Of a stretch of 64,000 bases of DNA, positions 1 through 12,429 are shown piece after piece. Position 1 is the stretch's first letter, and each line of letters starts with the position of its first letter. The translations under genes were made by a program, and so were the position numbers. The stretch covers positions 8,442,001-8,506,000 of the forward strand of contig JAYKKI010000061.1 of NCBI GenBank assembly GCA_039881145.1, given 5' to 3'. The notes under the pieces were generated by a model. The model saw only the letters and a list, made by a program, of their open reading frames with translations. It was not told the origin of the DNA and did no database searches. This stretch comes from Druceiella hillmani. Its lineage: Eukaryota > Arthropoda > Insecta > Lepidoptera > Hepialidae.

Positions 1-780
1 TTTGTTAAAAGTGTTGAAGAATACAATACACATTTCCAAATTTTGTTCTACCGCACTTTACCTTATGTTTATATTAATTTGAGTCAATTTTTTTAACATA
101 ATATAATAAGAATTGTTCCGTATTCATTTTTGTTAAATTGGATGTTTTCTTAAATGATATGTAGCTGTTTTGAATGACAATTTAGTTTTGGACAATTTAG
201 TAAAACAATCACTCAAGTCTGTAAAATATTCTTATAGAGCATTAGACTTTCTTGTGGACATAATGACGACAGTAGAATTTAACCTTATTAAAAGTTAGTT
301 TTTTTGTTAAGTTACGTTCAACTGTGCCAATGGAAAAAAGAATCATTATTAGACGAAGAATCATTAGACGAAACGAGCATCGTATTTAAAATCCTTATTT
401 TAAAATACTCGTTTTTGTCGTATTGAGTAAATATTTGTCAACAAACTGCGAGTGTAAAGCTAATACTTAATGTCATGAGTTAAACGAGTATACAAGTATT
501 TAAATATTCAGTTTGTCCCTTATTCCATATACGTTTTAATTATTCTCTCATCTCATCTCTACTGCAAACGTCACGCGAGAGGTCGCCCCCACTGCCACGA
601 TAAGCGATACGAAATGTTTTTAACGATTTTGTTGTAATTTTAGCTACTAATGTATTGATTATTTATACTTATTGCATATGCGAATTTGATTAACATAGTC
701 TCCTATAAGTCTATTTTAAGCTATTACATAGTTTTTTATTGATTATTAAAAGTTTTTTCGATGTCAGCCATTTTGATTTT
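1..780. other. Noncoding, nothing recognised
   Basis: AT-rich sequence with one short CpG-richer patch (560-610, ...cgtcacgcgagaggtcgccc). No open frame, RNA gene or repeat could be supported. Confidence 0.5.
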
Positions 781-883
781 AATGGTCAGTTTCGGATAAT
801 TGGGAACGATTTGTGGGAGGGTAATTAAAATTGTGCCCAATTACCGCGTTGCATAACATTTTGTACAACAAGACTTGTTTCAG

Positions 884-1170
884 ATGCCACGAAAATATAT
901 AATAAAGACCAGCCGCGGCTATTGAAAAAGGCTGTGGAAAAGCTCAGACGAGCTGTTGATGATGTCAAAAATAAACGGCTTACATATGAACAGGCTTCAC
1001 TACAGTATTCAGTTCCAAAGTCTATAATATATAAACAGACAAAACTTGGAGTTTCCAACTCGCCACAAAAAGGTCGACATACTGTAGGTATTCTCTAAAG
1101 GACAGGAAGATGAGTTACTAAAACCGATATTGGATGATTGCAAAATAGTTTATGGTATAACCCCGACAAT
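884..1170 (+). pseudogene. psq-HTH pogo-type transposase N-terminal remnant
   Basis: From about 922 the frame reads KKAVEKLRRAVDDVKNKRL, then TYEQASLQYSVPKSIIYKQT. This is the pattern of a pipsqueak-type helix-turn-helix as found at the N-terminus of pogo/Tigger-like transposases. A one-base shift near 1086 is needed to continue into VFSKGQEDELLKPILDDCK, another segment typical of these proteins. Nothing of the catalytic DDE domain is recognised further right. It is a dead fragment; ends and target duplication were not found. Confidence 0.6.
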
Positions 1171-1179
1171 ATTATGGAA

Positions 1180-4100
1180 AATTGCTTATAAACTTGCTGG
1201 AGGAAATTAGATTTTATGTAACAAATGGAATAAATATTATTTACGATTTATGTATTGTTTTCAAATTACTCGTTTCAACAAAACAAAACAAATCCTTTAT
1301 TGACAATAATTCAACTGGCGATATCCTTTATTTAACAAAAGTTACAAAAGAAAAAAGAAAATAGGTATAGAGTCCTTTTGCCGACATAACTGCTGCAATT
1401 CTTCATTGCATACCCTGAATGAGGCTTTTAATGGTTTCTTGGGGAATACGCCAGATGTAATATCTGTTTTTAGCTTTTGGCTGTTCGAGGAAACTAGATG
1501 TATAGCTCTAATAAACCGTTTAGAATGTAACACAAAACTCAAAAGGGTTGATGTAGGGACTTTGTGCTGGGAAACACGAATTAGGAATTAGGATTTTCCT
1601 TATGTATTCTTTCGAGAGAGCCATTTTCAACAAAGGCTAACTCCGTATGATGTTCAGAAGTTATGCTTGCACAAAAGATAACGGAGCCTCTGCTGAAAGC
1701 CGTAATCTCTTTAAAACATACGGTAGCTTAACGTTTTCGAGGTCTTCTGAGCGCTTTGTCACTTCAATTCAGACCAAATAAAGAGATTTGGCTACATCAG
1801 AAAATAAAACTTTTTCCTTCCACGTAGGTCTATATCTCATAATTTTAGGCAAACTTCAACTTTGAAAGACGGTGCCCACGGTCTTCGGTATCAAAGATAT
1901 CAACTTCTAGAAGTCTCTCTAGGGTGTCCGTATTCCACAGGTCTCCTTTTTCGAGATTGATTTTGATGTGATTTCCGATTTCATAAAGCTTGGTTCACAA
2001 TATATCGGTCATCCTTGGGCTCAGTGCACCGGTTTCTTTCCGGTCCTGGTCTTCTTTTAGATAAATCACTCTTTAAAATCTTTTCCAGGTCCTCTGATCA
2101 ATAGAACGACTTGGAGTAAACTGTTGCTGCGAAATGTAACATTGAGTACAGCCTTAAAATAATAATATTCTAAGAGTATAGCCTTCTTCAAGAAGAGTCA
2201 CTATATTACCAGCGGTTATTGTTATATCAATCATAGTACCTTATAAAATTCGTTACGAAAAACAAATTTAAACAATTTAAAAGCAATATCAATAATTAAA
2301 ATGAATTAAACAGTTATTTTTAACTATCGTACATCCAATCACATGACGCTAGCAAATCTTTTAATTTCAATCGAATGTATTTAAAATAAATTTAAATTTT
2401 TAAATTCAAACGTTTTATCTCACCTGCCATTGCATTAATACACAGACCAATATTTCTAATTATTCAAGTGCATGTAAAACCTCATTTTTTACCATTTCCG
2501 TAGTTGTAATGACCGTTTCTTTTGCAAAGGAGTGTATATACTTTTTCTCCTCACATCATGTCATTCTGGATTACTATATCGCTAATGTGCACATTTTCAT
2601 TGTAATGTTTAAAACAAATATGGGGCGAAATAAAGGATGTGATGGAACAATGCAAAAAGAAATAACTATTTTAATCAACTTGGTTGGCCGTACCGCAAAA
2701 TAGTAGGTAGTCTAAATTATTTCAAATGTATGGTTTAGGTATAATAAAGTGCAATATTTAAAAATGCGTAATACAACTGAAAGTGTTCTCAAAAATAAAA
2801 TAAAACAACACCAGAAAAAATATCGTAGGGTACTCACAATCGCCAAGAGAGACCCCTTTAAAGGTTCCGTATTCATTAATTACATTTATCATTCGACGAC
2901 GACAAGTAGAGGCATAGCTATTAGGAAGAGTTGCTCGAAAACTTCCATTACTGAGAAAAGGAATAGAAGCTAGTACGTTTGGCGTTTGTTAGGTAATAAG
3001 AACATTGCACCTCTTTTCAACAGAAACACATGTCATTTTATGGCGATAAAACTCAATTCTTCAGATGGCAAATAATACATACGACGTCCTTTAGAAGCAG
3101 AAATAAACCTAAAATACACAAAAAGTAATCAAAAGATGGAGACCGCAATATCAATTTTGTTGCTGTTTTTCAAGACTTGGGATGAGACTTGTAAGTCACC
3201 CTTGATCGACACAAACAAAAAAAATTAATTGTAAGAAAACATACTGCCTTATGGTTTATGACAGATACTTTTCAAGGAGCTTCGAGCAACATTTTTGTAG
3301 AAACGGGGAGTATTGTCAAATATCAAAGTTATATCCAACAATAGCAATCACGTTGCTGTTACAAAACAGTAAATTGAGTTTAGTTTAAATTATCAGTAAA
3401 GGATAGTTTCTGCGTCTAATCAGTTTCAACTTAAGTTATTTTGTATGTTTTCATGAATTCCTAATTAGTTGTCCCTAGTTTCCTAATCGACTATACTTAT
3501 ATTTCTATTATTAATATACCTACATATCAACATTAAAATAAGCAGAAACTTTCAATGAAAGATCTTATTTAACATTGCGTTACCTACGTCCTGACCTTCT
3601 TGAATTTGGTACTGTGTCACAGTTTGAATCCCATTATAAACTGTTAGTTGAATTTTTCTTTCAATATAACATGTCATTCTAAGATATATATCAAGTAACG
3701 CAAGGGTGTTAAACGAATACTCTGCTCTAACGTCAGCTCCGTTGTCGCGCCAAAAGGTGAACCGCCCGCCATCCTAAAATATCAAGGAGCCTCCTAGCTT
3801 ATCATTTCCTCAATGCATCATTGGGCGTATCGCTCCTCAGACCTTCGCACTGTGTGCTGATATTCATCCGAGCCGCGCAATATTAAATACAAAACAGGTC
3901 AGCTTCCCATTATGCTACTGTCAAATTGACATGTTCTTTTAAAACTATAGTTTACCATGTCAGTGAGCTGCTGTCGATTTCAGCAAACTCCCTTCCTAGT
4001 AACTAACCTTTATAGTCTCAAATTCTACTCCTGAATTTTTCTTCTAATTGGACTATCAAAAGTGCCAGTTCAAGTCAACAACCGGAAAGTGACGGTTATG

Positions 4101-5029
4101 CAGTGAGACCAACACGAAGAAATGTCTTCTTCAATAGAGGCCAATATCTAAAACTCGATGGACAGCTGAACGACTAAGATCCAGTTTTATCGCTACAATA
4201 CGCACAAGTTGTGACCCTAATAAAACAAGGGTCAAGTTAGTGTGCTCTCCTTTAGCCCTTGTCTTACGAGGACCACAACTTGTGCAACTTTAACTTCGGT
4301 AATATTCACATATCTACAATAAAATCACCAAAAATGCAATGGCACCAAACATACTCGCAATTTCTTCTAGAGAAACGTTATTTTTACACTCAATGCGGTA
4401 CCCTAATAGTGCACAGGAACACATAAATGTTTTTATTGGAATAATATTTTAGGAAAACTCATAAATCATGTTATTTATTACAACTTCATGAGTCGTGTTT
4501 AAAACCATAAATTATAGTATTCGTACTATACTGCTAGCTTAATTTTTTTTCGATGTTAATGACTTTTATATAAAATATTTTGAATCGATTTGTAGCGCTA
4601 TACCTTTATTTATATAAATTCCTTACATATTGTTTATATCGATATTCCATAAAGAGAAACTTGAGCTTTATTTAAGCATTTTTGTTCTTAATGACATTTT
4701 TCAACAAAATTAAATGAATTATTTTAGTCTTCTTACTAATGTACCAATTAATATAACTTAACACAATCGTGTAAAATTTGTATTAATTTCTTGTACATTA
4801 AATACGACTTTAAACTTTTTTTCTAACTTAATAACAAAATCAATGTGCACACATTGCAATTTACCTACCTACAGTTAAATTTAGGTATTTTACATAACAT
4901 TCGAACCCCAGCCCCCCAGTAAGCAAAAATTGCAACTCAATACAATACAAAATAACAAAAAAATAACACATTAGCGCCAGTCAACCCATCACTTAACTTA
5001 TAAATAGACAGTGTAATAAGCGTACGAAA
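1180..5029. other. Intergenic, largely unassigned
   Basis: No gene recognised. Short open frames around 1182-1591 and 2509-2973 have no family resemblance. A minus-strand stretch near 4180-4120 reads RRIVAIKLDLSRSAVHRVLD, faintly like the helix-turn-helix of a Tc1/mariner transposase, but support is too thin to call. The rest is AT-rich. Confidence 0.45.
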
Positions 5030-5290
5030 TCCGATTATGACGGAATACGGCGACATGTCCAATTTCCGCGTCGATTACGAACAAAGCGCGGGCGCAATAT
5101 GTCCGCGCACGTGGTTTGACGGCCGTTTTGGCGGGAATGCATTCGCCGCGCTCGATCGCCGAGAGTCTCCCTAAATTACGGACGGCTGAGCCTGCGCTCG
5201 CTGCATATTAAACAATATTTTCGTAATTTGCTTTTAATTAAATGTGGGCCGTGTGAAATTGAGATGGGCTCGCGGTGTCGTTCCAGAGAA
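5030..5290. promoter_or_regulatory. CpG-rich unique block upstream of Fer3
   Basis: This stretch is markedly richer in G, C and CpG than its surroundings (for example cgcgggcgcaatatgtccgc and cattcgccgcgctcgatcgc), then changes to homeodomain-like AT motifs such as cttttaattaaatg. No open frame of note and no transposon signature are visible. Such blocks are often promoters or enhancers in AT-rich insect genomes, but this is inferred from composition only. Confidence 0.3.
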
Positions 5291-5296
5291 AAGATA

Positions 5297-5692
5297 TACG
5301 GTGTCCGGGAATAAGTGTCGGACAAAGAAAGACGTTATTCGTTGACTGAAAAATAATTGATTCGTCATTAAAATAAAATTAAAAAGATGACTTTTTTTAT
5401 AAAATTAAAAATAATATTCATAATTATTTGTCATCTTTTTCGTATACTTGCGCACATAATTCAGCGTCGCTCAGGGGAATAATCCGGGGACAGCTCCGAA
5501 GACATCTGGCTACCCGGGTAAGCACCGTGCTCCAGGCAAGTATTGGATGTGTTAAAAAGAATTATTTGTAATACTTTTTTGCGCTCCGAAAAAGGGCACG
5601 TTTTACGTTTTATTTCAACGACAATTTATTCCTTTATAGCCAATGAATAACGTCTTTCTTTGTCCCACATCTATTCCCGAACACTGTGTATA
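5297..5692. mobile_element. Short non-autonomous inverted-repeat element (MITE), copy 1
   Basis: The left end (cggtgtccgggaataagtgt, continuing into gacaaagaaagacgttattc) is repeated inverted at the right end (gaataacgtctttctttgtc, then ctattcccgaacactgtgta). This gives imperfect terminal inverted repeats of roughly 45 bases. The interior has no coding capacity. A longer relative with the same ends and shared interior blocks lies at about 34960-35799. Flanking TATA on both sides is compatible with a TA target duplication, but AT richness weakens that. The superfamily is not assigned. Confidence 0.75.
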
Positions 5693-7042
5693 TTATTACA
5701 TTTGTTTTGACATATATTTATTAATTATGTAACTTTACCATTTTTTTGTAAAATTATAATTGACAGAGTACCATTGAAATTATGGAAATTGAAATTTGAA
5801 GCCACCAGATGATGTGTTCAAATCTCACCTTCATCAACTTAAATAACAAACCTAACAAAAAAAATTGAATTTAAATATTAGTATATATTTTTATAAATAG
5901 GTCTTTTTTACTTGTTAATATTCTATTATTTTGATGTATTTAAAAATTGACTGAATTAATTTTAACAAAATATCTAATATTTATCCCCAATTTTGTTTAT
6001 TTACACTTCAGTTTTAACTTAAATAATTTTATTAAAATTGAAATATCCATTCCAACCTCTTCTTATCACAATATGTATTTCAGTTTTTAAGTTGGACTCT
6101 GACCTTTTTAAAAACGAAAACTTTCCCAAAATTTGGTTAGCAGTTTTTCACCGATACCCTAACAAATTTTTAATATTTCAGACAGATTTTTATTCCTCTG
6201 TTTTACCCCCAGTTGACATAGCGTAATAAAACATACCTCAGTTTTTAAGTTGAACCCTAAATTTTCAGTGATCTATATTAAAATCCATTTAGCAGATTTT
6301 ACGTGATCCTGAAACAAATACAGAAACAAACATATAGACAGAAAATCTGAAAAATAATATAGCTTGACATAAATGAATTATCTACCAAGTATAGATACGC
6401 GCTCCATAAAATTTCGTAATAGGTAGTTAGTAAATATAATTAAATAATTAAGTTGCAGATTTTGGAATAGTCGTTTCTTTTTATTTCGATGAAAAAAAAT
6501 TATATTAACATAAGATTATCTATGTTTATCAAGCATCATTTTAAAAACAAAATTCAATTTTATTTCTTTACTAAATAATTTACACCTACTATTTCTACCA
6601 TTCACTAGAATTTTAGAATCAGATTGAAAAGATATAATCTTACTTTTTTTATCTTTGCAAACTAATTTTATAAAGTAATTTCATAGGTAGTAGTACAATC
6701 CGAACTTAACTATAATAAAAATAAACCTTTCAAATTAAAATAATTTTAATTAAACAAACCTACCTCAGATATATGTATCTATTAATATTTTGGGAAATAA
6801 ATAAGCACTTACCACAGAAACATTCTTCATAAAGAAAATAAAATATTACCTATATAATAACTGCATTTTCTTTGCATAGAATTATATACCTAGAACTGGC
6901 CAAATCGCCGCCTGCACTTATCCAGTTGCATAGCGACTCCTTAGTGAAGATTTACTCTAATTAGAGAATCACGGCACACAAACAATGACACTAATATCAA
7001 TTTAACTAAAATAAAAAAGTCGTATTTTCAGGGAAATATGTA

Positions 7043-7131
7043 AACTATTTACATATGCATTCTAAGCGGCCATAACATATTTTGATATTCAAGATATGTT
7101 ATTACCGCTTAGAATATATATGTAAATAGTT
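7043..7131. repeat. 89-base foldback (38-base arms, four mismatches)
   Basis: The arm 7043-7080 (aactatttacatatgc...aacatat) pairs with 7094-7131 (atatgtta...tgtaaatagtt) with only four mismatched positions around a 13-base loop. The surroundings hold no coding sequence. It may be a tiny foldback transposon or a hairpin precursor; the sequence alone does not decide. Confidence 0.8.
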
Positions 7132-7859
7132 AAAAGAAAAGAATTTTCAGGAGCAATAGAATAGGAAAATAAAAAATAAGAGTCTAAATCAAATCAGCAA
7201 TTATAACTTACCTACCTACAAAAAAAGTATTAAATCGATGCCTTATTCGTAACGTCACCTCGAGGCGCACAGATTTGCAACCCTCCTCTGCGACATCTGC
7301 ACTGTGAGCTATGGTGGTGGGAGCGAAATTCAATGGCGGTACATAGATGTAACAAATATCTACTTTATTGTCAAATTATATATAGATCATTTCGTATATT
7401 TGTGTACTGGATAGTGAGATATTTTCACCATGTTATTTAAATTTTCGGTGCATTTCGCAAATTCTTCCTAATAAAATTTCTATTCGAGGTTTATCTAAAT
7501 CTTGAATATTAATGTTTCTGTAATAAATAAATTTTTTTACCGAAATAAGTAAAATGAAATACTTAGAACCATAATACCAAATAAAATAAAAGAAGAAAAC
7601 GTAAACGTTATGACAAACACTTTAATTTTTATTAACTCTAAATTTCCTTATAACTGAATGTATTGATTGACGGTAAATAAAAACGTAACTATATTTACTA
7701 AACTCGTTACGACTTACCCAAGACAAAACATATTCTATTGTGTTCAGTGTCAAAGAGAATAAATGGAAAATCTAAATAAATACTTTAAATTGCATTTGAT
7801 TATTGATTTACACTTCTCATTTTGCATAAATTCGAATTAACCTAGGTTTTGTAAAGTGT

Positions 7860-8400
7860 TCGGCACCATCCTTATTTCCGCTACTGCATGTGATGAACTG
7901 GCAAGGAAACCGTGCCTGTGGACACATTCGCCAAAAAACTACGAGCCGTATTTCAATGAAACTTCACAGTTATTCTCATGGATGCACTCAATAGGGCAAA
8001 TAATTTATGCATGTATAATATAATGCAATTTATAATATATATAATGCGGCGAACGGGCAACAATTCTAATTCCGATTTGGCCACTACTCACATTGCAAAC
8101 AGCCAGTATCTTTAATGCAGTAAAGTTATGTAACTAAGTAGTTCGTCCTTTGCTTTTCAAATGAGCAGGCAAATATACTTATTCCAATTCGGTTAGCCAA
8201 AACCACTCCGCGCCACTGCAGACGTAACGGGCGCGCGATATGCGAGGGATTATTTTAATATCTGTTATTGTAGACGACCGCCGTGTCCCGCCCCCGCCCC
8301 TATTTTTCGGTGAAATCAACATATTCGCCCTCATCGCGTACGATCAACTGGCAAGTGCAACTCGTCCTCTGTAACTGTATCACGTTCCAATGCACTTGTT
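7860..8400. promoter_or_regulatory. Second CpG-rich block upstream of Fer3
   Basis: The region contains GC-elevated segments (ggcaccatccttatttccgc; gacgtaacgggcgcgcgata; ccgtgtcccgcccccgcccc) separated by an AT-rich gap, with several E-box-like CANNTG words (caactg, caagtg, catgtg). No recognisable protein or repeat was found, although one frame across about 7842-8026 is open without a start codon. A regulatory role is a composition-based guess. Confidence 0.28.
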
Positions 8401-8628
8401 TGTAATGATATGACGTAATCATTTATTAAGATTTCCTAAGTTGTAATTAGATCGTTGAGTAAATTATGAGAAAGTACCAAAAAAAAATTATCGTCTATAA
8501 AAGTGAATGGTACGACACTATGAACGAAAGAAAGTTATCTTTACATTGATGTTCGTGAAAATCTCACTCTCCGAATACCGTCTATGAAGTTAAAAAACAA
8601 ATTAATATAAAAACTGTATATGTTGCAG

Positions 8629-8726
8629 GAATGAATAACGATGGTATCAAGCTGGTGGATCGTAGTCATGGGGGTGCAAATGAGTCATCATCCCCTCAAT
8701 CACCTCACACCTTAGTTCGAGGATAA
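8629..8726 (+). other. Possible small terminal exon or short ORF
   Basis: After an acceptor-like tgttgcag, a 31-codon frame reads MNNDGIKLVDRSHGGANESS, continues SPQSPHTLVRG and stops. Its composition is more protein-like than nearby noise, but no family is recognised and no partner exon was found. It could be a chance frame. Confidence 0.2.
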
Positions 8727-9992
8727 AAAACGAACCCAATTTTCTCTATAAACAGTTAACATAAAAAAAACTGCTAAACTAACTAAACTAACTAAAGATT
8801 GTAAAAATAATGTTACATTAAATAGGAAGCTATTATCACACTAAAAGTGGTCCTCAAAAAGGCAATTTCCTTCTCTTCGTTACAAATATCTCTTATGTGC
8901 TTTCTTTGATTCCCTATCTCTTTCTTTATAATCCACGTGTGAGACCAACCTTCTTCTTATTAATTGCACTATTGGCATAATGGGAGTGGTCGTCGTGTCA
9001 AGTGTGTTGCAGATGAGTGATGCGCCTCAGGATATGTCGCCATTCCTTTTTATGAGCTGAGCACTACCTAGAGCCACTTTTTTGTACATTTTATAAGATT
9101 AAAACACGTATATTTAACTATCGTCAATGACTCTAAGTATTTCTTAAATTTACATAGTAATACCAAGTGCGAATATTTTCTTTCTTCATCGAAAATACAA
9201 GTATTAGCCATATTTTAAGTTAAAAGCAAAATTAAATATTCTATTCCATATCAACTGAGAAAGAGGCTTCTATTCCAATTGTACTAATGTTGCAAAGAAA
9301 TGTTACGACTATTTAGTTAGTTAGAATCCAAATAAATATTAAAACATTATTACACGACGCATTGCGTTTTTTTGTTTAGCTTATTTTTCAACTCTTTAAT
9401 GATGTTACATTTCTCTTTCTCTTTAATGATGTTTTTTAAATATGAATATTTCTTGTAAATAGCGCAAATTCGTTAGAAAAAAATATTTAACATATCCTCA
9501 ATTACTGTGACAGCCAATTACAGTAACAAGGCGGCAAAAAAATCTATAAATAATTTTCATTGTATATTAATATGGACGACAGAACATTGTAAATGATAAG
9601 TTACTTTATAACATCGGCGACGTGAATTCGACGTGTTTTGCGTTTATTGCGGCTAATTTTACACGTAGAACAATAAAGTTTCACTTCAAAACCCCTTGTA
9701 ACTTCCCTAGTTTGGACAAAATCAATTTAAACAAAAGATAATTCCAAATTAAAATAAATGAAAAGAATTCAATCAAATGCAAACGCAAATGAAAATTTAT
9801 AAAACAGCCTTAAAATTATCTGTTTATTTGATTTCAAAACATTTTAACCTTAATGATTTGTAGAAAATTATTTGTAATTATTTATTTTTAATTACAAAAT
9901 CCATCCGCTTTTATTTATTATTGCATAATATTACCGGTATCGAATAGTCGTAGGAAATATACATAGTTTTATGAACGGTCTTCCCTCTAGAG

Positions 9993-10700
9993 CAGGGGTC
10001 GGCAAGAAATTTTAGGTGGAGTCCGAATACTTTTGAAAATGTTTATCGAGGTCCAGAAAAGAACTTATATTCCTTACTAATTTTTTTATTTTAATTTTTA
10101 CTCAAAAAAATATGAAATAGATAGTTATATGTATTCAAAATTCAATGGAAGAAATTATATTTGCGGTCTTGAGCTAGTTTTTTAAAGTTCGGTTCACGGG
10201 GAAGCACCTTATACGAAGAGTGTCTTCAAGGTGAGCGACCGTTAATCTTGAGCGATCCTTGTTCTTCAAAAAAATTATTTTTGAAAATAAAGTATCATAA
10301 GCATGTGGAGCCAAACATAGTACTAAATGGCTAATTTTTTGCAATTTCCATATTTTTCTAGGACATGTGTACTCTAAAATTCTTCGGCGGATGCAGTTTT
10401 ATACGTTTGCAAGGAAATGTCTTCCTGCAAATCTATTATCTCTATTTGCAGTAAGGGCTTTGAAAGACGGAACAAGTTCACAGCCACGTCAGTCGCTTCA
10501 TATCTTCACAGCCATCCATTCTGCCGCTGGAGAAATTTCAAAACGTAATTTTCAGAATTGCGACAACTTCTCTATTTCTGCGAAGCCTTGGAATCCTGCT
10601 GCAAATTCCTTCTTTTAGATTAAGATCTGACGCAAATCATTTTGTATCAGATCTTAATCTGACATAAAATTTTGAAATACAGCAAAGTCTATTTCAGAAT
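9993..10700 (-). mobile_element. Partial hAT element (GTF2IRD2/ZBED5-like transposase)
   Basis: The left edge starts with caggggtcggcaa, a terminal sequence used by one branch of hAT elements. On the minus strand, between about 10640 and 10340, a broken frame reads LLQIEIIDLQEDISLQTYKT, then ASAEEF, and further on STHVLEKYGNCKKLAI. This matches the C-terminal region of hAT transposases of the GTF2IRD2/ZBED5 type. Frameshifts and stops make it inactive, and the matching right end was not found. A 14-base inverted repeat (agattaagatctga) occurs at about 10617-10667. Confidence 0.6.
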
Positions 10701-10890
10701 TATTTTGATTAACCTGCAATGTTTTTTCTTGCTTGCGATGGAAAAAAGGCACAAATGTTTGTATCGTAAGAATATTTAATAAGAATGTTATTAAGAGTTG
10801 TGAATGATGATCGGTCTATGCGAGCGTTACTTAACCTCAACTGATAGAATGAAATATGGCTTTGAGCTTTTGAGCTCCTCCTTTCGATCT

Positions 10891-11305
10891 AAATACTTTA
10901 ATATAATTTGCTCTAAGTAATAAGTCGATATAAACTTGGTTAAATCCTAACAAAACTTATATTTAGAAATAAATTTCTTCTCAAACGTTAAATACTTTAA
11001 CATAATTCGCTCTAAGTAATAAGTCGATAAAACTTGGTTATATCCTAACAAAACTTATATTTAGAAATAAATTTCTTCTGAAACGCTAAATACTTTAACA
11101 TAATTCGTTCTAAGTAATAAGTCGATATAAACTTGGTTAAATCCTAACAAAACTTATATTTAGAAATGAATTTCTTCTGAAACGCTAAATACTTTAATAT
11201 AATTCGCTCTAAGTAATAAGGTACACTAAACAATTTAGTAAATCGAAATAAACTTGGTTAAATCCTAATAAAATTTATGATTGGAAATAAATTTTTTCTG
11301 AAATT
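10891..11305. repeat. Tandem array, about four units of 98-99 bases
   Basis: Units starting at 10891, 10990, 11088 and 11187 share aaatactttaa, ctctaagtaataagtcgata, aacttggttaaatcctaa and aacttatatttagaaa. The last unit carries a short insertion near 11220 (gtacactaaacaatttag) and is more diverged. Copies 1 to 3 are nearly identical, suggesting fairly recent amplification. No coding content. Confidence 0.92.
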
Positions 11306-11814
11306 TTCCACGTGTTCAAACGCCCTCTTTAGACCTATGCGCAAATAAATGACGACGTAATAAGAGACGTACTTATTTAAATGGCCCCAAAAGTTTTCTC
11401 ACATTTTTTTAATTGTTATTATGTGGCTTTGAAAGGAAGTAGTACACTTAGTTTATTTCACAATAATAAAGTATGCATAAGCGTTATGTTATGTAAATTT
11501 GCTTTAAACCCGTTTTTGAGATAACTGAAAATTTGGATTTTCCTTTACGCTATTGTAAAATAAACAAAATCCATGAATACACTATCTTACAGTGAATAAC
11601 GAGAAGCTCAAAAATGCGGGTCCATATTACCCCCGTATAGTATTAGAGTGCTATGAAAATAGGTAGGTATAGTATTTAAGGGTTAATATTTTTTTAGCAA
11701 AATGTTAAACCTTTAGGTACTATTTCGTTAACGAACGAACGCAGAAACGTATTTATTGAATTTGATTGTCAATAATTGTATTGTTTGAGGGAGAAATAAT
11801 TAATTTTGTGTTTT

Positions 11815-12190
11815 GAGGGAGAAATAATAAATTTGGGACCCGTACCTCGAACTGAAAAAAGAACCACTAGAAACTCATTTACATGTTTGCCTGTTTATCC
11901 ATCTGTCACAGCCGACTTTCTCAGAAACCATGCGACATAGAAACTTGATATGTGGCATAATAATACATCTTATTAACCTAAATATTTTGCTAACTTTTTA
12001 AAAATAGTCAGAATTAAAGAGCGGGTAAATATAGGACACAAAAATATTTTTCATAAATCTCAATTAAATATTTGAAAAGATATTCTAAAATTATGCGAGA
12101 ATAGAACATTCTTATCTCCGAAACTACTGAGATAACATTTTTAAAAAATCAGTTTGGGTAAATAGACACGAAAATTACAAGAAAATTATA
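11815..12190 (+). repeat. Degenerate dispersed repeat upstream of Fer3
   Basis: It begins gggacccgtacctcgaactg, continues through 'catctgtcacagccgacttt' and 'ctcagaaaccatgcgacata' and then AT-rich text. The 'ctgtcacagcc..ttctcagaaac' core recurs inverted near 49290-49340. No coding potential. Confidence 0.45.
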
Positions 12191-12429
12191 GGGATTATCC
12201 TATTTCACATCATGCATTTATGCCTGTGAAAGATATAGTTTATAAATTAATGTGTGTAAATTATTTACCTACACTTAAATGTTTATGGATGCCTAAATAT
12301 GTACGTAACTTTCGTAGTGCAAATTCTACCGCTTTACAGGTTTTTTTTATTATAATACCTACAACTACTTTGTTTAAAACATATTGCAAAAACCATAATG
12401 ATATAAAATTTTCAAGAAAAATTAGCTAA

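Noticed and set aside
4120..4180. Minus-strand helix-turn-helix-like segment RRIVAIKLDLSRSAVHRVLD
   Set aside because: The resemblance to a Tc1/mariner DNA-binding motif is limited to about 20 residues, with stops close by and no terminal repeats, so no element was called.
5800..5840. tRNA-like 'gttcaaatctcacc' word
   Set aside because: No acceptor stem, D-arm or anticodon arm can be drawn around it. No tRNA or rRNA gene was supported anywhere in the window.
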